Both the position numbers and the translations under genes were made by a program. The notes beneath the pieces were generated by a model that worked only from the letters and a program-made list of their open reading frames with translations, was not told where the DNA came from and made no database searches. Source: Sphingomonadales bacterium (GTDB taxonomy: Bacteria > Pseudomonadota > Alphaproteobacteria > Sphingomonadales > Sphingomonadaceae). Taken from it: a stretch of 64,000 bases of DNA. The first letter of the stretch is position 1. Each line of letters opens with the position of its first letter. Of this stretch, positions 54,034 to 63,900 are shown one piece after another. The DNA lies in the NCBI GenBank assembly GCA_016707885.1, contig JADJGU010000003.1, forward strand, positions 186,001 through 250,000, given 5' to 3'.

Positions 54034-54426
54034 ATATTCCAACTGCTCAATTTCTCATTTTTGGTGAATTTGAACATCTATCATATATCATTTCCCGTCG
54101 AAAGTCTAGTATATTGTAACCGCTTAAATTCGCGTTTTATGCGATTTTTTGTAAATGAAACATATACCGACAGGCTGTGCCGACGCATAGGTCAGGCGAT
54201 CATTCGGGACGAATTTCCATTAGATTCCCATTCCTTCTGCCAGCGCACTCGCAATGTGCCGCTAACTTTTTCAGAACTTATCCGACGAGTGAATGATCTG
54301 GATGCAAGGCGTTAGCAGCCTTCTCCACGTTCGTTCCGATCACAGGTGATGCATCACATCTTCACGCTCGGATTTCCGTCCTTCAACGCGGCTCATGAGG
54401 AGCGGCGCAAGACAATGGAGGATGTC
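54034..54426. other. AT-rich intergenic region upstream of abiE
   Basis: 393 bp without a supported gene, strongly AT-rich near 54050-54170, with a direct TATCATATATCAT-type repeat at 54077-54092. It must carry the abiE promoter (minus) and that of the small gene at 54427. An 84-codon open frame at 54061-54315 has no ribosome-binding site and no family resemblance. Confidence 0.4.
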
Positions 54427-54600
54427 ATGAACTTCAATCTCAACCGCAACGATCTTGCGACCAAATCAGCTTCGCAGCTTGCTGCCCTATTCCAACAGGC
54501 GAGCAATGCCATCGCGGCAAACAATGCTACAATCGCATCGGCGCACTCGCTTCTCGCGATGATCGCTCAAGAACTCGGCCGCCGTGGTCCAGCGCCATAG
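54427..54600 (+). CDS. Small hypothetical protein
   Basis: 57 residues, beginning MNFNLNRNDLATKSASQLAA, Ala/Asn-rich and mostly helical, ending LLAMIAQELGRRGPAP. GGAGG five bases before ATG 54427 supports translation; an ATG at 54415 is also possible. No function is recognised. Small genes of this kind are common beside ArdC-type genes on sphingomonad plasmids. Confidence 0.6.
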   Translation: MNFNLNRNDLATKSASQLAALFQQASNAIAANNATIASAHSLLAMIAQELGRRGPAP

Positions 54601-54631
54601 CGACGCTGGCTCACTGCCCCGAAGGGGAGCG

Positions 54632-54838
54632 TTAGCTCCCCTTCTTCTTTGCTGGCTTTTCCTCGTTGATCCGCATGACGATCCGGCCATTCACGGGGAT
54701 CGCATTGAGCGCGAGCGTGAAACCTTTGCCGTCCTTGGTTGCCCATGCGACGCCGATGTCAGTCCAGCGGGCGTTGTCGCCGTCACCGGTTACATTGAAC
54801 AAGCGGTGGCTCGGGCGGTTTGAGTTTGTGTCAGACAT
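54632..54838 (-). CDS. Small plasmid-type conserved protein
   Basis: 68 residues, MSDTNSNRPSHRLFNVTGDG at the start, then RWTDIGVAWATKDGKGFTLA and a basic Lys-rich tail. AAGGAG seven bases before ATG 54838. The pattern is that of small proteins found on alphaproteobacterial plasmids and islands; the function is unknown. Confidence 0.75.
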   Translation of the reverse strand: MSDTNSNRPSHRLFNVTGDGDNARWTDIGVAWATKDGKGFTLALNAIPVNGRIVMRINEEKPAKKKGS

Positions 54839-55141
54839 TTCAGTTCTCCTTGGTTTCCACCGAAGGACAATTCCCTCGGCTTCATGGGGAGACTCGTGAC
54901 CTGACGACATGAGGCGAGGATCAAAGGCTGAGCGCAGCGAACACGCGCGCGGAGCTGCACAAACGAAGTGCGGAAGCGAGCGGCCTTGATCCGAGACGCG
55001 GCTGGTCAAAAACCCATGAATGAATGCCAGTGGGAATGTCCGCTGCTCGGTGGCAATTTTAGGAGAACATGATCTGACGCATCAAACTGCACGCGCCATC
55101 ATCGACACATCAATCCGGTGACGCGCACTCACGCATCTGCA
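54839..55141. other. Intergenic region with a large dyad
   Basis: 303 bp between the 68-residue gene and fic. A long dyad at 54918-54992 (arms GGATCAAAGGC and GGCCTTGATCC, 10 bp with one bulge) encloses an inner GCAC / GTGC hairpin. On the minus strand it lies 80-155 nt upstream of the 68-residue gene and could be its leader RNA, or a DNA site such as oriT. Confidence 0.5.
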
Positions 55142-55732
55142 TTATGATCGTGCAAAGGCAATCAAGGCATCGAAGTCATGCGCATTTGCTGCGCGCAATG
55201 CCGCGACGTAGGCTTTGCGGGTTTCGTTCGGATCAACGAGATTGGCGCTGCCCCACGAAAAGCGGGGCTGACCTAATTGCTGGGCGAGTAAGTCACCCAC
55301 CATGCGCGAGAAGCGCCCATTGCCATTGGGGAATGGATGGATCGCGACCAAGCGATGCGAGAAGCGAACGGCGATTTCGTCGGGTGAATATGTTTCGTTC
55401 GCGACACAGAATTTTGCATCGTCGATGGCTTGCGCCACGTCCATGGGAATGCGGTAAGCATCCACGCCGATATTGCGCGGCGTTTTGCGGTAGTCGCCCG
55501 CCCACTTCCACACTTGGCCGAACATGCGCGTGTGCAGATTGCGCAGGAATCTTTCATTCAGCACGTCGCGCTTGCGCGATGCAAGCCACTTGGCTGCATC
55601 GGCAATGTTGATTTGCTCGGCTTCGTTCAACTCGCGGCGAAGCGTGATGTAGGATGGTATGAGCTGCTCGCGCTCCTCTGCTTCGAGAGGCGTGTTCGCT
55701 TCATCATCTTCATCGAACAATGGATCGCTCAT
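55142..55732 (-). CDS. Fic protein of the 'mobile mystery protein B' type
   Basis: 196-residue Fic-domain protein. The Fic motif is HPFPNGNGRFSR at residues 132-143; Asn136 takes the place of the usual Asp/Glu that binds Mg2+, so AMP transfer may be altered. Fic enzymes modify target proteins with AMP or related groups. It overlaps the upstream HTH gene by 4 bp (ATGA), the known A/B pairing of 'mobile mystery' genes, which I read as a toxin-antitoxin-like unit. Confidence 0.85.
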   Translation of the reverse strand: MSDPLFDEDDEANTPLEAEEREQLIPSYITLRRELNEAEQINIADAAKWLASRKRDVLNERFLRNLHTRMFGQVWKWAGDYRKTPRNIGVDAYRIPMDVAQAIDDAKFCVANETYSPDEIAVRFSHRLVAIHPFPNGNGRFSRMVGDLLAQQLGQPRFSWGSANLVDPNETRKAYVAALRAANAHDFDALIAFARS

Positions 55733-56193
55733 TCGTCATCCCACACGCGGCGAAGTGAACCGGCAAGCATATCTGAAACCAATCGCTCGCGCTCGGCGGC
55801 AAGATCGCGCTTATCCATCGCCTGATTTTCAAGGCGCATCGTGTGATGATGACGCGCGAGTTCAACGTCGGCCTTCTTCGCCGCCTGATCGCGCAAAATG
55901 TCGTCGAGTGTGCTGGTAGGCACGATGGCATATACGAATGTACAGTTCATCGCTTCGGCAGCTTCGCGCAAGGTCTTGATCGTCGTCGATCCGTTGACCT
56001 CCGCCTTCTCGATGGCGGTCACGCGCGAGCGCGCTGCGCCCATGCGGGCAGCAAGCTGGCGGGTGGTCATACCCAAAGCTTCGCGAATGGCCTTGATCCA
56101 GCCGCTCGGGGGCGCGATCAAGGGTTCGCCCCGCAAGGGTGCGAGCCGTCGATCAAGGCTTTTTCTAGCTAAAATGGTTTGGTCGGGACTCAT
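55729..56193 (-). CDS. HTH regulator of the 'mobile mystery protein A' type
   Basis: 154-residue XRE-like protein. Helix-turn-helix at about residues 33-65 (IREALGMTTRQLAARMGAAR; SRVTAIEKAEVNGSTTIKTL), then a helical C-terminal part with a His-rich ELARHHHTMRLENQAMDKRD. It most likely represses the operon by binding the inverted repeats at 56249-56303, 56 bp upstream. It is coupled to the Fic gene. Confidence 0.87.
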   Translation of the reverse strand: MSPDQTILARKSLDRRLAPLRGEPLIAPPSGWIKAIREALGMTTRQLAARMGAARSRVTAIEKAEVNGSTTIKTLREAAEAMNCTFVYAIVPTSTLDDILRDQAAKKADVELARHHHTMRLENQAMDKRDLAAERERLVSDMLAGSLRRVWDDE

Positions 56194-56248
56194 AGTGTCA
56201 TATCCTTCTCATTCAATATGACACATATATATGAGCAAAGCAATCTAT

Positions 56249-56303
56249 TTTGCGCATACATAAATGCGCAAATTATCGCCTAACGCTCACTCATAAATGA
56301 GCG
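56249..56303. promoter_or_regulatory. Tandem inverted repeats, likely operator of the HTH/Fic operon
   Basis: A perfect 9-bp inverted repeat TTTGCGCAT-6-ATGCGCAAA at 56249-56272 is followed by CGCTCA-8-TGAGCG at 56284-56303. Both lie between the divergent HTH gene and the DUF347 gene in an AT-rich segment, the expected place for autoregulation; they could also affect the divergent gene. Confidence 0.65.
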
Positions 56304-56375
56304 GAATACGGCCTTCTCAATGTTCAGTAAAAGGCATAGTCTTGTCGTTCAAAACAAACCAAAGGCTCGGCCCAC

Positions 56376-57146
56376 ATGACCAAATCCGAAATGCAAGATG
56401 CAATGAGTAAAGTTCCCGCAATCACACTCGGATTTTGGATCATCAAGATACTGGCGACGACACTTGGCGAAACAGGTGGTGACACCGTCAGTATGAGTAT
56501 GAATTTAGGTTATCTTGTGGGAACTGGAATATTTCTAAGCCTTCTCGTTGTGCTCGTTCTTTTGCAAATCAAAGCAGATCGTTTCAAACCATTTTTATAT
56601 TGGGCAACGATCATCGCATCGACGACGGCTGGCACAACGATGGCGGATTTTGCGACGCGCTCCATGGGCATCGGCTACACAGGTGGATCAATCTTGCTTC
56701 TCGCCTGCGTGATCGGCTCACTCATCGCATGGCATTTCTCGCTCGGAAAAATTTCATCGGACACAATCGTCACACCAAAGGCCGAAGCGTTCTACTGGAT
56801 CACCATCACATTCTCGCAAACTCTCGGCACGGCCTTAGGTGATTGGGCTGCCGATACCGGCGGCCTCGGATACATAGGCGCAGCAGGCATATTCGCGCTG
56901 CTGCTCGCAATCGTTGCGGCGGCATATTATTGGACGTCGATCAATCGCGTCGTCTTGTTCTGGGCTGCGTTCATTCTCACTCGCCCACTCGGCGCAGCGG
57001 TTGGAGATTTTCTCGACAAGCCGCTCGATCATGGTGGTCTTGATCTGAGCCGTCCTCTCGCATCGCTTGTGTTGACCGCTGCGATCATCGCACTGATCAT
57101 GATGCTGCCGCAACGTGCCGGTCATCATCCAAAAGCAAGCGACTAA
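56376..57146 (+). CDS. DUF347-repeat (COG4705-like) membrane protein
   Basis: 256-residue polytopic membrane protein with about seven to eight hydrophobic segments and four repeats of the type KILATTLGETGGD, TTAGTTMADFATR, FSQTLGTALGDWA and LTRPLGAAVGDFL. This is the DUF347 repeat pattern; function not established (transport has been suggested for the family). It runs divergently from the HTH/Fic operon. It is a frequent cargo gene, not needed for mobility. Confidence 0.8.
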   Translation: MTKSEMQDAMSKVPAITLGFWIIKILATTLGETGGDTVSMSMNLGYLVGTGIFLSLLVVLVLLQIKADRFKPFLYWATIIASTTAGTTMADFATRSMGIGYTGGSILLLACVIGSLIAWHFSLGKISSDTIVTPKAEAFYWITITFSQTLGTALGDWAADTGGLGYIGAAGIFALLLAIVAAAYYWTSINRVVLFWAAFILTRPLGAAVGDFLDKPLDHGGLDLSRPLASLVLTAAIIALIMMLPQRAGHHPKASD

Positions 57147-57180
57147 AATTCTCCAAAGCAATCAGGCAAAATACTCGCGC

Positions 57181-57489
57181 TCAAAAGAGCGCGAGCTGAC
57201 GTGATGCGACTGCGGTTTCGCGCCACGCGTGGGTGTGTGACATCTTGTCGATCCACGCTTCGACATAGGCCTCAGGGCCGCCCATGTGATCGACATTGCT
57301 GCGATTGATGAAGTGCGAGCGATATCCGGTTTCGGTGATCGGGAGCGGCGCGCGTGCTGGCTTCACACTTTCGACCTCAAGATGCGCCATTGATTGCCCG
57401 TCGTCGAATGAGACGTAATCGGCAATCCAGCGAATTTCGATTTCGATGCCGTTCCAGTTTTTGTGAATGATTGCGTAGTCGGTTTTCAT
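57181..57489 (-). CDS. Small plasmid-type conserved protein
   Basis: 102 residues from MKTDYAIIHKNWNGIEIEIR; rich in aromatic and charged residues, ending in SRQLALF. AAAGGAGG five bases before ATG 57489 fixes the start. No family function is recognised. Its leader (57490-57650) shares a diverged element with the ardC leader (57571-57632). Confidence 0.7.
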   Translation of the reverse strand: MKTDYAIIHKNWNGIEIEIRWIADYVSFDDGQSMAHLEVESVKPARAPLPITETGYRSHFINRSNVDHMGGPEAYVEAWIDKMSHTHAWRETAVASRQLALF

Positions 57490-57570
57490 GTCTGCCTCCT
57501 TTGGCGTTTGGGTTCGTCCGGTGGACGGGGAGGCAAACGGCAGGGTTCGAAGGGGCAGCGTCACCGAAGG

Positions 57571-57632
57571 GAAACGGCCAACACGGGAGCCTGAATGAAA
57601 TGAGGGCGAATGGATCGGGCAAGCCGTTGACG
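57571..57632 (-). repeat. Leader element, copy 1
   Basis: Copy 1 of an element shared with 58757-58807. On the plus strand it has AACGGCCAACACGGGAGC, a 15-bp insertion relative to copy 2, then GCGAATGGATCGGGC and GCCGTTGACG. The outer arms AACGGC and GCCGTT pair. It lies about 80-140 nt upstream of the 102-residue gene. Confidence 0.6.
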
Positions 57633-57752
57633 ATGCACCGGCCCTGCCAACATTCCCGTCATCATCACCGGATGATCACAGACGCGAGGCAGACAATGAA
57701 AAGGGCCGACAAGCGGCCCCACGTTAGAACGGTATTGAAATTGAAAGGCGGC

Positions 57753-58679
57753 CTAAGCCGCCTCTCGTTGTTCGATTTGAGCAATGCTCTTGAGATATTC
57801 GGCTGCTTTGTTCGCAGCACTCGCCGCCGTGAAGATTGCCTTGCGGTCGCCTTTGAGAATGCGCAGCCAGTGACCGATATAGTCGGCATGATCGGCGCGT
57901 GGTTCTGCCGTGATGCCAAGATCACCACAAAGGAATGCAGCGCCAAGCTCGGCAACCATTTCTTCCATCGCGTAGGCATCATCGCCAAAGCGTTCACCGA
58001 AGGTGCGCGCGCAACGTGTGTCTGCACCTGACCAATGGGTCAGCTCGTGAAGCAACGTGGAATACCATCCTTCGGTCGCGGTGCTGGTCTTCGTGCCAAC
58101 GAAGCGATGACGATCCGGCATCGTGATGCTGTCGGTTGTGCGATTGTAGAATGCACGTTCACCGGCAACCGTGATGTTCGCACCTGTGGATGCGATGAAC
58201 GCCTCGGCGGCAACGCATGGATCGATGCGATCAATCGAGGGTTCGATTGCAGGAAGTTCAAAGCCATCGACCTGTGCGACGTTGAACACGCGCGATGCAC
58301 GGGCAACGAAGAAACGATTGCCGCGATCATCATCATCGCCGGATGATTGCGTGTCACGCTCATGCGGCCCGAGGTCACGATAGAAAATGATGATGGACGA
58401 TTTCTCGCCCTTGCGGACCTGAGCGCCCTTCTCTTGCCACTGGCGATATGTGCCCCAGAGGCCATGATCGAACTGCTGGCAATATGCCGATGCCCAGAGG
58501 GCGACGGTGTTGACGCCGCGATAGGCGTTCTTGCTTTCGACATTGGTGGGACGTTCGATTGATCCGCCTGCACGATGCCAAGGCATTTGCGGATGCTCGG
58601 CTCCGGCTTCGATTGCGGCAACGATTTGATCGGTGATAGCTCCGTAAACGTCGAAGCGTTCTTTTGATGAAGTGGTCAT
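57753..58679 (-). CDS. ardC: ArdC-type antirestriction protein
   Basis: 308-residue protein. The N-terminal half (about 1-140) is the ssDNA-binding DUF1738-type domain (DVYGAITDQIVAAIEAGAEH; NAYRGVNTVALWASAY); the C-terminal half is a zincin-like domain with HELTHW (HExxH) and a downstream EEMVAELGAAFL. ArdC protects incoming single-stranded DNA from restriction during conjugation. Start ATG 58679. Here it precedes plasmid-type genes and follows the restriction module, on the same strand. Confidence 0.88.
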   Translation of the reverse strand: MTTSSKERFDVYGAITDQIVAAIEAGAEHPQMPWHRAGGSIERPTNVESKNAYRGVNTVALWASAYCQQFDHGLWGTYRQWQEKGAQVRKGEKSSIIIFYRDLGPHERDTQSSGDDDDRGNRFFVARASRVFNVAQVDGFELPAIEPSIDRIDPCVAAEAFIASTGANITVAGERAFYNRTTDSITMPDRHRFVGTKTSTATEGWYSTLLHELTHWSGADTRCARTFGERFGDDAYAMEEMVAELGAAFLCGDLGITAEPRADHADYIGHWLRILKGDRKAIFTAASAANKAAEYLKSIAQIEQREAA

Positions 58680-58756
58680 GTCCTGATATCCTTTCGCTGT
58701 ATCCTGAGGACGCGAAGGGAACAGGCTGGGGGAAAGTCGGACTGTCAGCCGTTAGG

Positions 58757-58807
58757 CGAAACGGGCAACACGGGAGCGCAGCGAATGGATCGGGCCGCCC
58801 GTTGACG
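58757..58807 (-). repeat. Leader element, copy 2
   Basis: Copy 2 of the element at 57571-57632, upstream of ardC. The plus strand reads AACGGGCAACACGGGAGC then GCGAATGGATCGGGC and GCCCGTTGACG. The outer arms AACGGGC and GCCCGTT pair; compared with copy 1 one C-G pair is replaced by G-C. Confidence 0.6.
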
Positions 58808-58902
58808 GGACGACGACCTCAGCCACATTCGCGGATGAAACTCAGGGTGCAGCGGAAGGGATGAAGTCAATAACGAAATCAAAAAATCGGCGTTGCCGCC
58901 TT

Positions 58903-60918
58903 CTATGGATGCCGGTCGTATCGTAGTCCTGCGGCATGGAGAAAGGCATGATTTCTAAGCCGCGCATCAGCCAAGAGGTCTTTCCATTCAATGACTTCAA
59001 CAATGCCTCGGAATTTCCCACCAAGCTCTTGAATCCGTCCACGACCGTTGGCCGTTGTGCGCCAACCATTGGTATGGATTTCGAGTTTGCCGACAATATC
59101 CGCCACGACGTAACAGTAGAATACGCAGTCTTCAGCAATGCGCACCCTCGAGTTGTTAAAATCTTCAATCTGGCCGGCTTTCAGCTTAGTGATATATTCG
59201 CTGATTTGATTCATTGGCGAATACCGCTCTTCGTAGTCCCTCCTCCCAGGGTGCTTGAATTCCACGAGCATCACCTTTGTGAGTTGATCTTCTCCTTCCG
59301 CACCAAGCCCATAAAGCCTATCATAGATCAACAGATCAGGACGTTGAGTACTATTTTCTCCATCCAAAATCTGCGTGAATGGAACATCCGAAGCAAAGTA
59401 TTTTTGGAATGTTAGCCGCTCATCAATGATCCAAAGATCATGGTCAGATTGCTCAACTTTAGTAGGATCATCGCCACGCAATTTCATCGGACAAATAAAC
59501 TGATGAAGCGTCGCCTCAAGCTGGAAATCTTGCGAGCCATTGTCACGTTCTCTTATCCGACGCAACAGGACATCCATAACGTCGAGAACGGTTTTTCGAC
59601 GGAGAACATATTCAGTCAACTGCCGTTGCTCTTCGGCCCGTATCTCGTCCGCCGCCTTACGTACAGATTCAGCAAAATCAGCGGGGATTGTCTGATTGCC
59701 ATCAAGTTGCGCTACGATCTGTTGAATTGTATCGTTACGCTCCTTGTCGCGTCGAATACGAAATGGGATCAATGCCCTAGCAAATTCCTCTGGCTTAACT
59801 GCATTCTTTGGGGTGCGCTCAAGGAGTTGCTCCGCACCCTCGAACCCGAATGAAGGGTAGTCATTCACAAAGTCCCGCAATGTCCCCAAACGTTGAGTAT
59901 CGAACTGCTGTATTTCAGTGCCTATCGCATCCGACCGAACGAAGGCCGCGCTTTCACGCACGATCTCTTCTACAATCGATTCATCGAAATTGAATTGGGT
60001 GCGCTCTTGGTTGACGCGGTCGTTGAGGTAGTCACCCGAAACGCAACCATGATAGACTCGATCTCCATCTGGTCCAAAGCGGCCAATCCCGATCAAACCA
60101 TCAATCTTTCGAGTGGTGACAGTCCGACCGTTCGCAACCAAGTGAATCTGGTGCGAGCCATCGAAGTTGGCGCTGGCGTTCTTGTGACAAACAAAGCTGG
60201 CGAGCGACAAGTCGCCAAACTCCGCAGTTGGGATGATGGCCACCCCGCGATCTTCGAGCATTAGATTCTGCACCTCCTCCGGGAAGGTCGTGCTTGTGCC
60301 ATCGATATCAACATTAATGGTTGGAGACTTTCCCAAAATGAAATCGGCGAAAAAGTGAGAGCCGAAGTGCTTCACAATTGTTGCGCCTTGACTTGGGAAT
60401 TTTGTTCGATATGCGACCCCACGCAGTCCAGAAAACGTAACAGATGTGCCAGTACTTGTACCTCCATCTGTGATCTCAGTTATTTCCTCGTCAGTAATTT
60501 GATCTTGAGATTCCAATCGAAACGAAAATGAACGGCGAAACACCTTGGCCTCGTCCTTGTAAATACTAACAACTTTGATCCGGTCAAATGCGTCCAACCA
60601 GAGCAATCGGCCAACGCCTTTGCCGCCGCGCTCCATTTTGTAGTCTGTATCAGTGGTGCAGAACGCTCTAAATCGAGGAGGTTCAAGACCGATACCATTA
60701 TCATCGACAATGATTTCAATGTCGTCGGGCGAACGTGCGTTTCGGATCGTGACCGTAATCACGCCCTTCGTCTGGTAAAGTGCATCGCCAAAAGCATCTT
60801 CAATTGCGTGGAGAGAATTGCTCACCGCTTCAAAAACCGGTTGTAGCGCCTCAGCCGCAAGCGATGGCTTTGGCAAACGTTTAACACGATTTACTATATC
60901 TCCCTGCATTGATGTCAT
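58903..60918 (-). CDS. GHKL ATPase fused to a PD-(D/E)XK-like nuclease domain
   Basis: 671 residues. N-terminal GHKL ATPase: N-box FEAVSNSLHA (Glu30, Asn34), DDNGIGL (Asp73) and GGKGVGR (98-104), then a transducer-like region. The middle part (about 380-460) is helical. The C-terminal part has RPDLLIYD (Asp528), VEFKHPG (Glu553, Lys555) and QISEY (Gln571), a PD-(D/E)XK-like layout. GHKL ATPases of the MutL/MORC group occur in restriction-modification operons (Iyer, Abhiman and Aravind 2008). It starts 49 bp after the type ISP-like gene, same strand, likely one operon. Confidence 0.78.
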   Translation of the reverse strand: MTSMQGDIVNRVKRLPKPSLAAEALQPVFEAVSNSLHAIEDAFGDALYQTKGVITVTIRNARSPDDIEIIVDDNGIGLEPPRFRAFCTTDTDYKMERGGKGVGRLLWLDAFDRIKVVSIYKDEAKVFRRSFSFRLESQDQITDEEITEITDGGTSTGTSVTFSGLRGVAYRTKFPSQGATIVKHFGSHFFADFILGKSPTINVDIDGTSTTFPEEVQNLMLEDRGVAIIPTAEFGDLSLASFVCHKNASANFDGSHQIHLVANGRTVTTRKIDGLIGIGRFGPDGDRVYHGCVSGDYLNDRVNQERTQFNFDESIVEEIVRESAAFVRSDAIGTEIQQFDTQRLGTLRDFVNDYPSFGFEGAEQLLERTPKNAVKPEEFARALIPFRIRRDKERNDTIQQIVAQLDGNQTIPADFAESVRKAADEIRAEEQRQLTEYVLRRKTVLDVMDVLLRRIRERDNGSQDFQLEATLHQFICPMKLRGDDPTKVEQSDHDLWIIDERLTFQKYFASDVPFTQILDGENSTQRPDLLIYDRLYGLGAEGEDQLTKVMLVEFKHPGRRDYEERYSPMNQISEYITKLKAGQIEDFNNSRVRIAEDCVFYCYVVADIVGKLEIHTNGWRTTANGRGRIQELGGKFRGIVEVIEWKDLLADARLRNHAFLHAAGLRYDRHP

Positions 60919-60967
60919 GAGCCAATTCTCCGCTTCTTTTTTTGTTGTGGGCCGTTTTTCATTTCTT

Positions 60968-63900
60968 TCATGTCAAATCACCAAGTGGCGGCAAGTTGTG
61001 GACGATCTTCATCGTCTCCAGGCTTACGGTGATGACACGCTGCAAGAGTTTGAGCGGGTAGGCCGGATCGCCAACGGTCTCGATGGCGTAGTGGTTGGCG
61101 TCATTGACGATGCCACTCGCCTTATCCGTCTTCAGGCACTGGCGTTCGATCACCCATTCAATCGCGGGCTTGCCGTTGACGACATAGTCATAGGCTTCGA
61201 GCGGAATGCCGGAGATCGTGACGTTCGCATTGTAGATCACGGTCGTCTTATCGAGGTTCGGACGCTTGCCTGCGAACTTCATCTGCTCAACCCGATAGAA
61301 AGCTTCGGGGTCGGACGGCGCGGCAAGCGACGTGTCGCCGCGCACGAATGTCACCGGAAACGGATCAGCCGTTTCATAGTCACAGTGCAGGTCGCCTAGC
61401 TTGCGTCCCGCCTCTACGAATGACCAAAAATCGGCTGCTTTCTTGACCGCCGGAATGCGCGGCAACTGCTTCGACAGATTGTCGGCATAGCGGGCGCGGT
61501 ACTCCTCGGAATGCAGCAAGCCATAGACGTAATAGAACAGGTCATCTTTGGTGATGGCCTCGGACGGATAGGCCGCTTGGAAGTGCCCTAAACCTTCGTC
61601 GGTTAGCGCGTCACGCTGCTCAATACCGATGCTGCGCCCAGCAAATAATGTTCCCGCCTCTGCGGGTTCGTATAGGTAGCGAGGAAAGCACTGACCATTG
61701 AAGTGCATCTGGATGTCAGTCAAAACATTCGACATCAAACAGGTAAAATTTTGCGCCCCGTTTCCAGTAACCGAAAAAATGCGGTTCGCCGTATTCCCGT
61801 CCATTGGGAAAATGCGGGGCATCTGATAGACGCGCTCATTATACGTCCGGTCGTAATAAAGCCACTGGCGAGTGAATGGTCGATAGAGATAATTCGTAAT
61901 CTTGCTTTTATCGAAGTCATGATTGTTATTTCGAATCATCTCCGACTTCAGTCCATCAGACCAACTCACTTTTGTTGTGTTGGTATCGACAAATCCGCTG
62001 ATTTTAGCCTCACGAGACTTTCGATCAATATTTGGAAAGGCGCAATTGAATCTTTCTAATTCAGCATTATAAAAGTTTATCATTGAGCGCATATTATCTG
62101 AAAGCGCGTCTCTGTCGGGATTAACGCACCAAGAGTCCCGCTGCGTTTTAACGCCGCTTGAGTAGTTCAGAAAAAGCGTTGTTTCGTTGTTGTTATCTTT
62201 CGTCCCGATGGCCAAAAATTTGTCAAATGCCCTATCTCGCTGCCCCAGCCAATCACCGAGTTCGTCCGGCGTAATCTCGTGCCATCCGCCTGCCTTGCTG
62301 ATACCGTCAATGCTTCCAAAACGGCGGACGATAGACAGCTTTTCATCGCGGGTGAGATAATCACCGATGTCATGGAAATGAATCTGGCCATGTGCCGTGG
62401 CAACGGGATTTTTCACTAGCAAGGCAATCGCTACTGGCGTGCGCGTCCCCTGACCGAATACGTTGTCCTTCTCCTTCCGGCGTAGCTCGCCCGAGGTGCG
62501 GGCGTTTCCGCGCAAGTGGAAGACGTGGATGTTGGCAAATTCTTCGACCAAGCATTTGCGTAAGCCGTCCGCCGTGTTCGCATCTAGCCAGCCCGCATTT
62601 GAAACATAGGCAATTACGCCCGCGTCTCCGATTCGGTCACTTGCCCAGCGGATGGCGCGTATGTAGCTATCATAGAGAGCATTTTTGTTGGTCGCGTTGG
62701 AACGCGATGCGTATGTATCTCGAATGCGACCGTCTAGCTTTGGGTAAGCAAGATTAGCGGCATTGTCGTTCGCACTGCCCTGACCAACCGAATATGGAGG
62801 GTTGCCGACGATGACCCGAATATCCAGCTCCTTTTGGCGAGTACGGCGGTTGCTGTTATCCGCCATGAGGTCGCTGATCAGGTCGCGTTCCTGCTCGTAG
62901 AGCTGGAATGTGTCGGTCAAGCAAATGCCTTCGAAAGGCACGTAATCCCCGCCAGCCACGCCATGATAGGCCGCTTCAATGTTGATGGCCGCGATGTAGT
63001 AAGCCAGAAGCACGATTTCGTTGGCGTGGATCTCGTGCCGGTATTTGTGCTCCAGTTCCTCGCGCTTGATGAGGCCGGATTGCAGCAAGCGCGTGATGAA
63101 TGTTCCCGTGCCGGTAAACGGGTCAAGGATATGCACGCCCTTGCTGCCCAGCGTCTGGCCAAACTCGGATTGCAGCACCTCGTTCACCGAATGGATGATG
63201 AAATCCACCACCTCGACCGGCGTATAGACGATGCCCAGCCGCTCGGTCATCTTCGGGAAGGCGTTGCGGAAAAATTTGTCGTATAGTTCGACGATGATCT
63301 TTTGCTTGGCATCGGCTTTGTCGATGCCAGCGGCGCGGCGACGAACGCTCTCGTAGAATTTCGCCAGGCTCTCCGCTTCCTTCTCCAGGCTATGTTCGTC
63401 GAGCGCATCGAGAACGGCTTGCATCGCTTTCGAGACCGGATTGTTCTGCGCAAAGCTGTAGCCGTCGAAGAGCGCTTCAAAGACTGGTCGCGTGATAATA
63501 TGCTGCGCCAGCATCTCGATGGCTTCGCCTTCGGTGATACTGTCGTTGAGATCGTCTTTGATCTCAGCAAGGAACGCTTCGAACGCTGCGCGCTCGGTCG
63601 TGTCCGGTTTTTCCACCAAAGCGGTGATGCGCGTTATGTGGGTCTGCGCGATCTTCGCGATGTCGGATGCCCAGTCTTCCCAATAATCGCGGCGACCGCA
63701 TTTCTTGACGATCTTCGCCATGATGGCTTTCGAGAATTCGTCGAAGAAGAATGTGCCTTGCACAGGGTCTTTGGGTTTGATGTCGCCCTGCTCGCGCTCA
63801 TCATCATCGGCGGCACTGCCATGACCGATGTTGGTTTTCGCGCCATCGCTGGCCTTCTTCGTCGGCAGCTTGTTGCTGACCGCGATGACCTCGATGTGAT

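Noticed and set aside
54061..54315. 84-codon frame upstream of the small gene at 54427
   Set aside because: It lies in AT-rich intergenic DNA beside abiE, has no ribosome-binding site and no recognisable domain.
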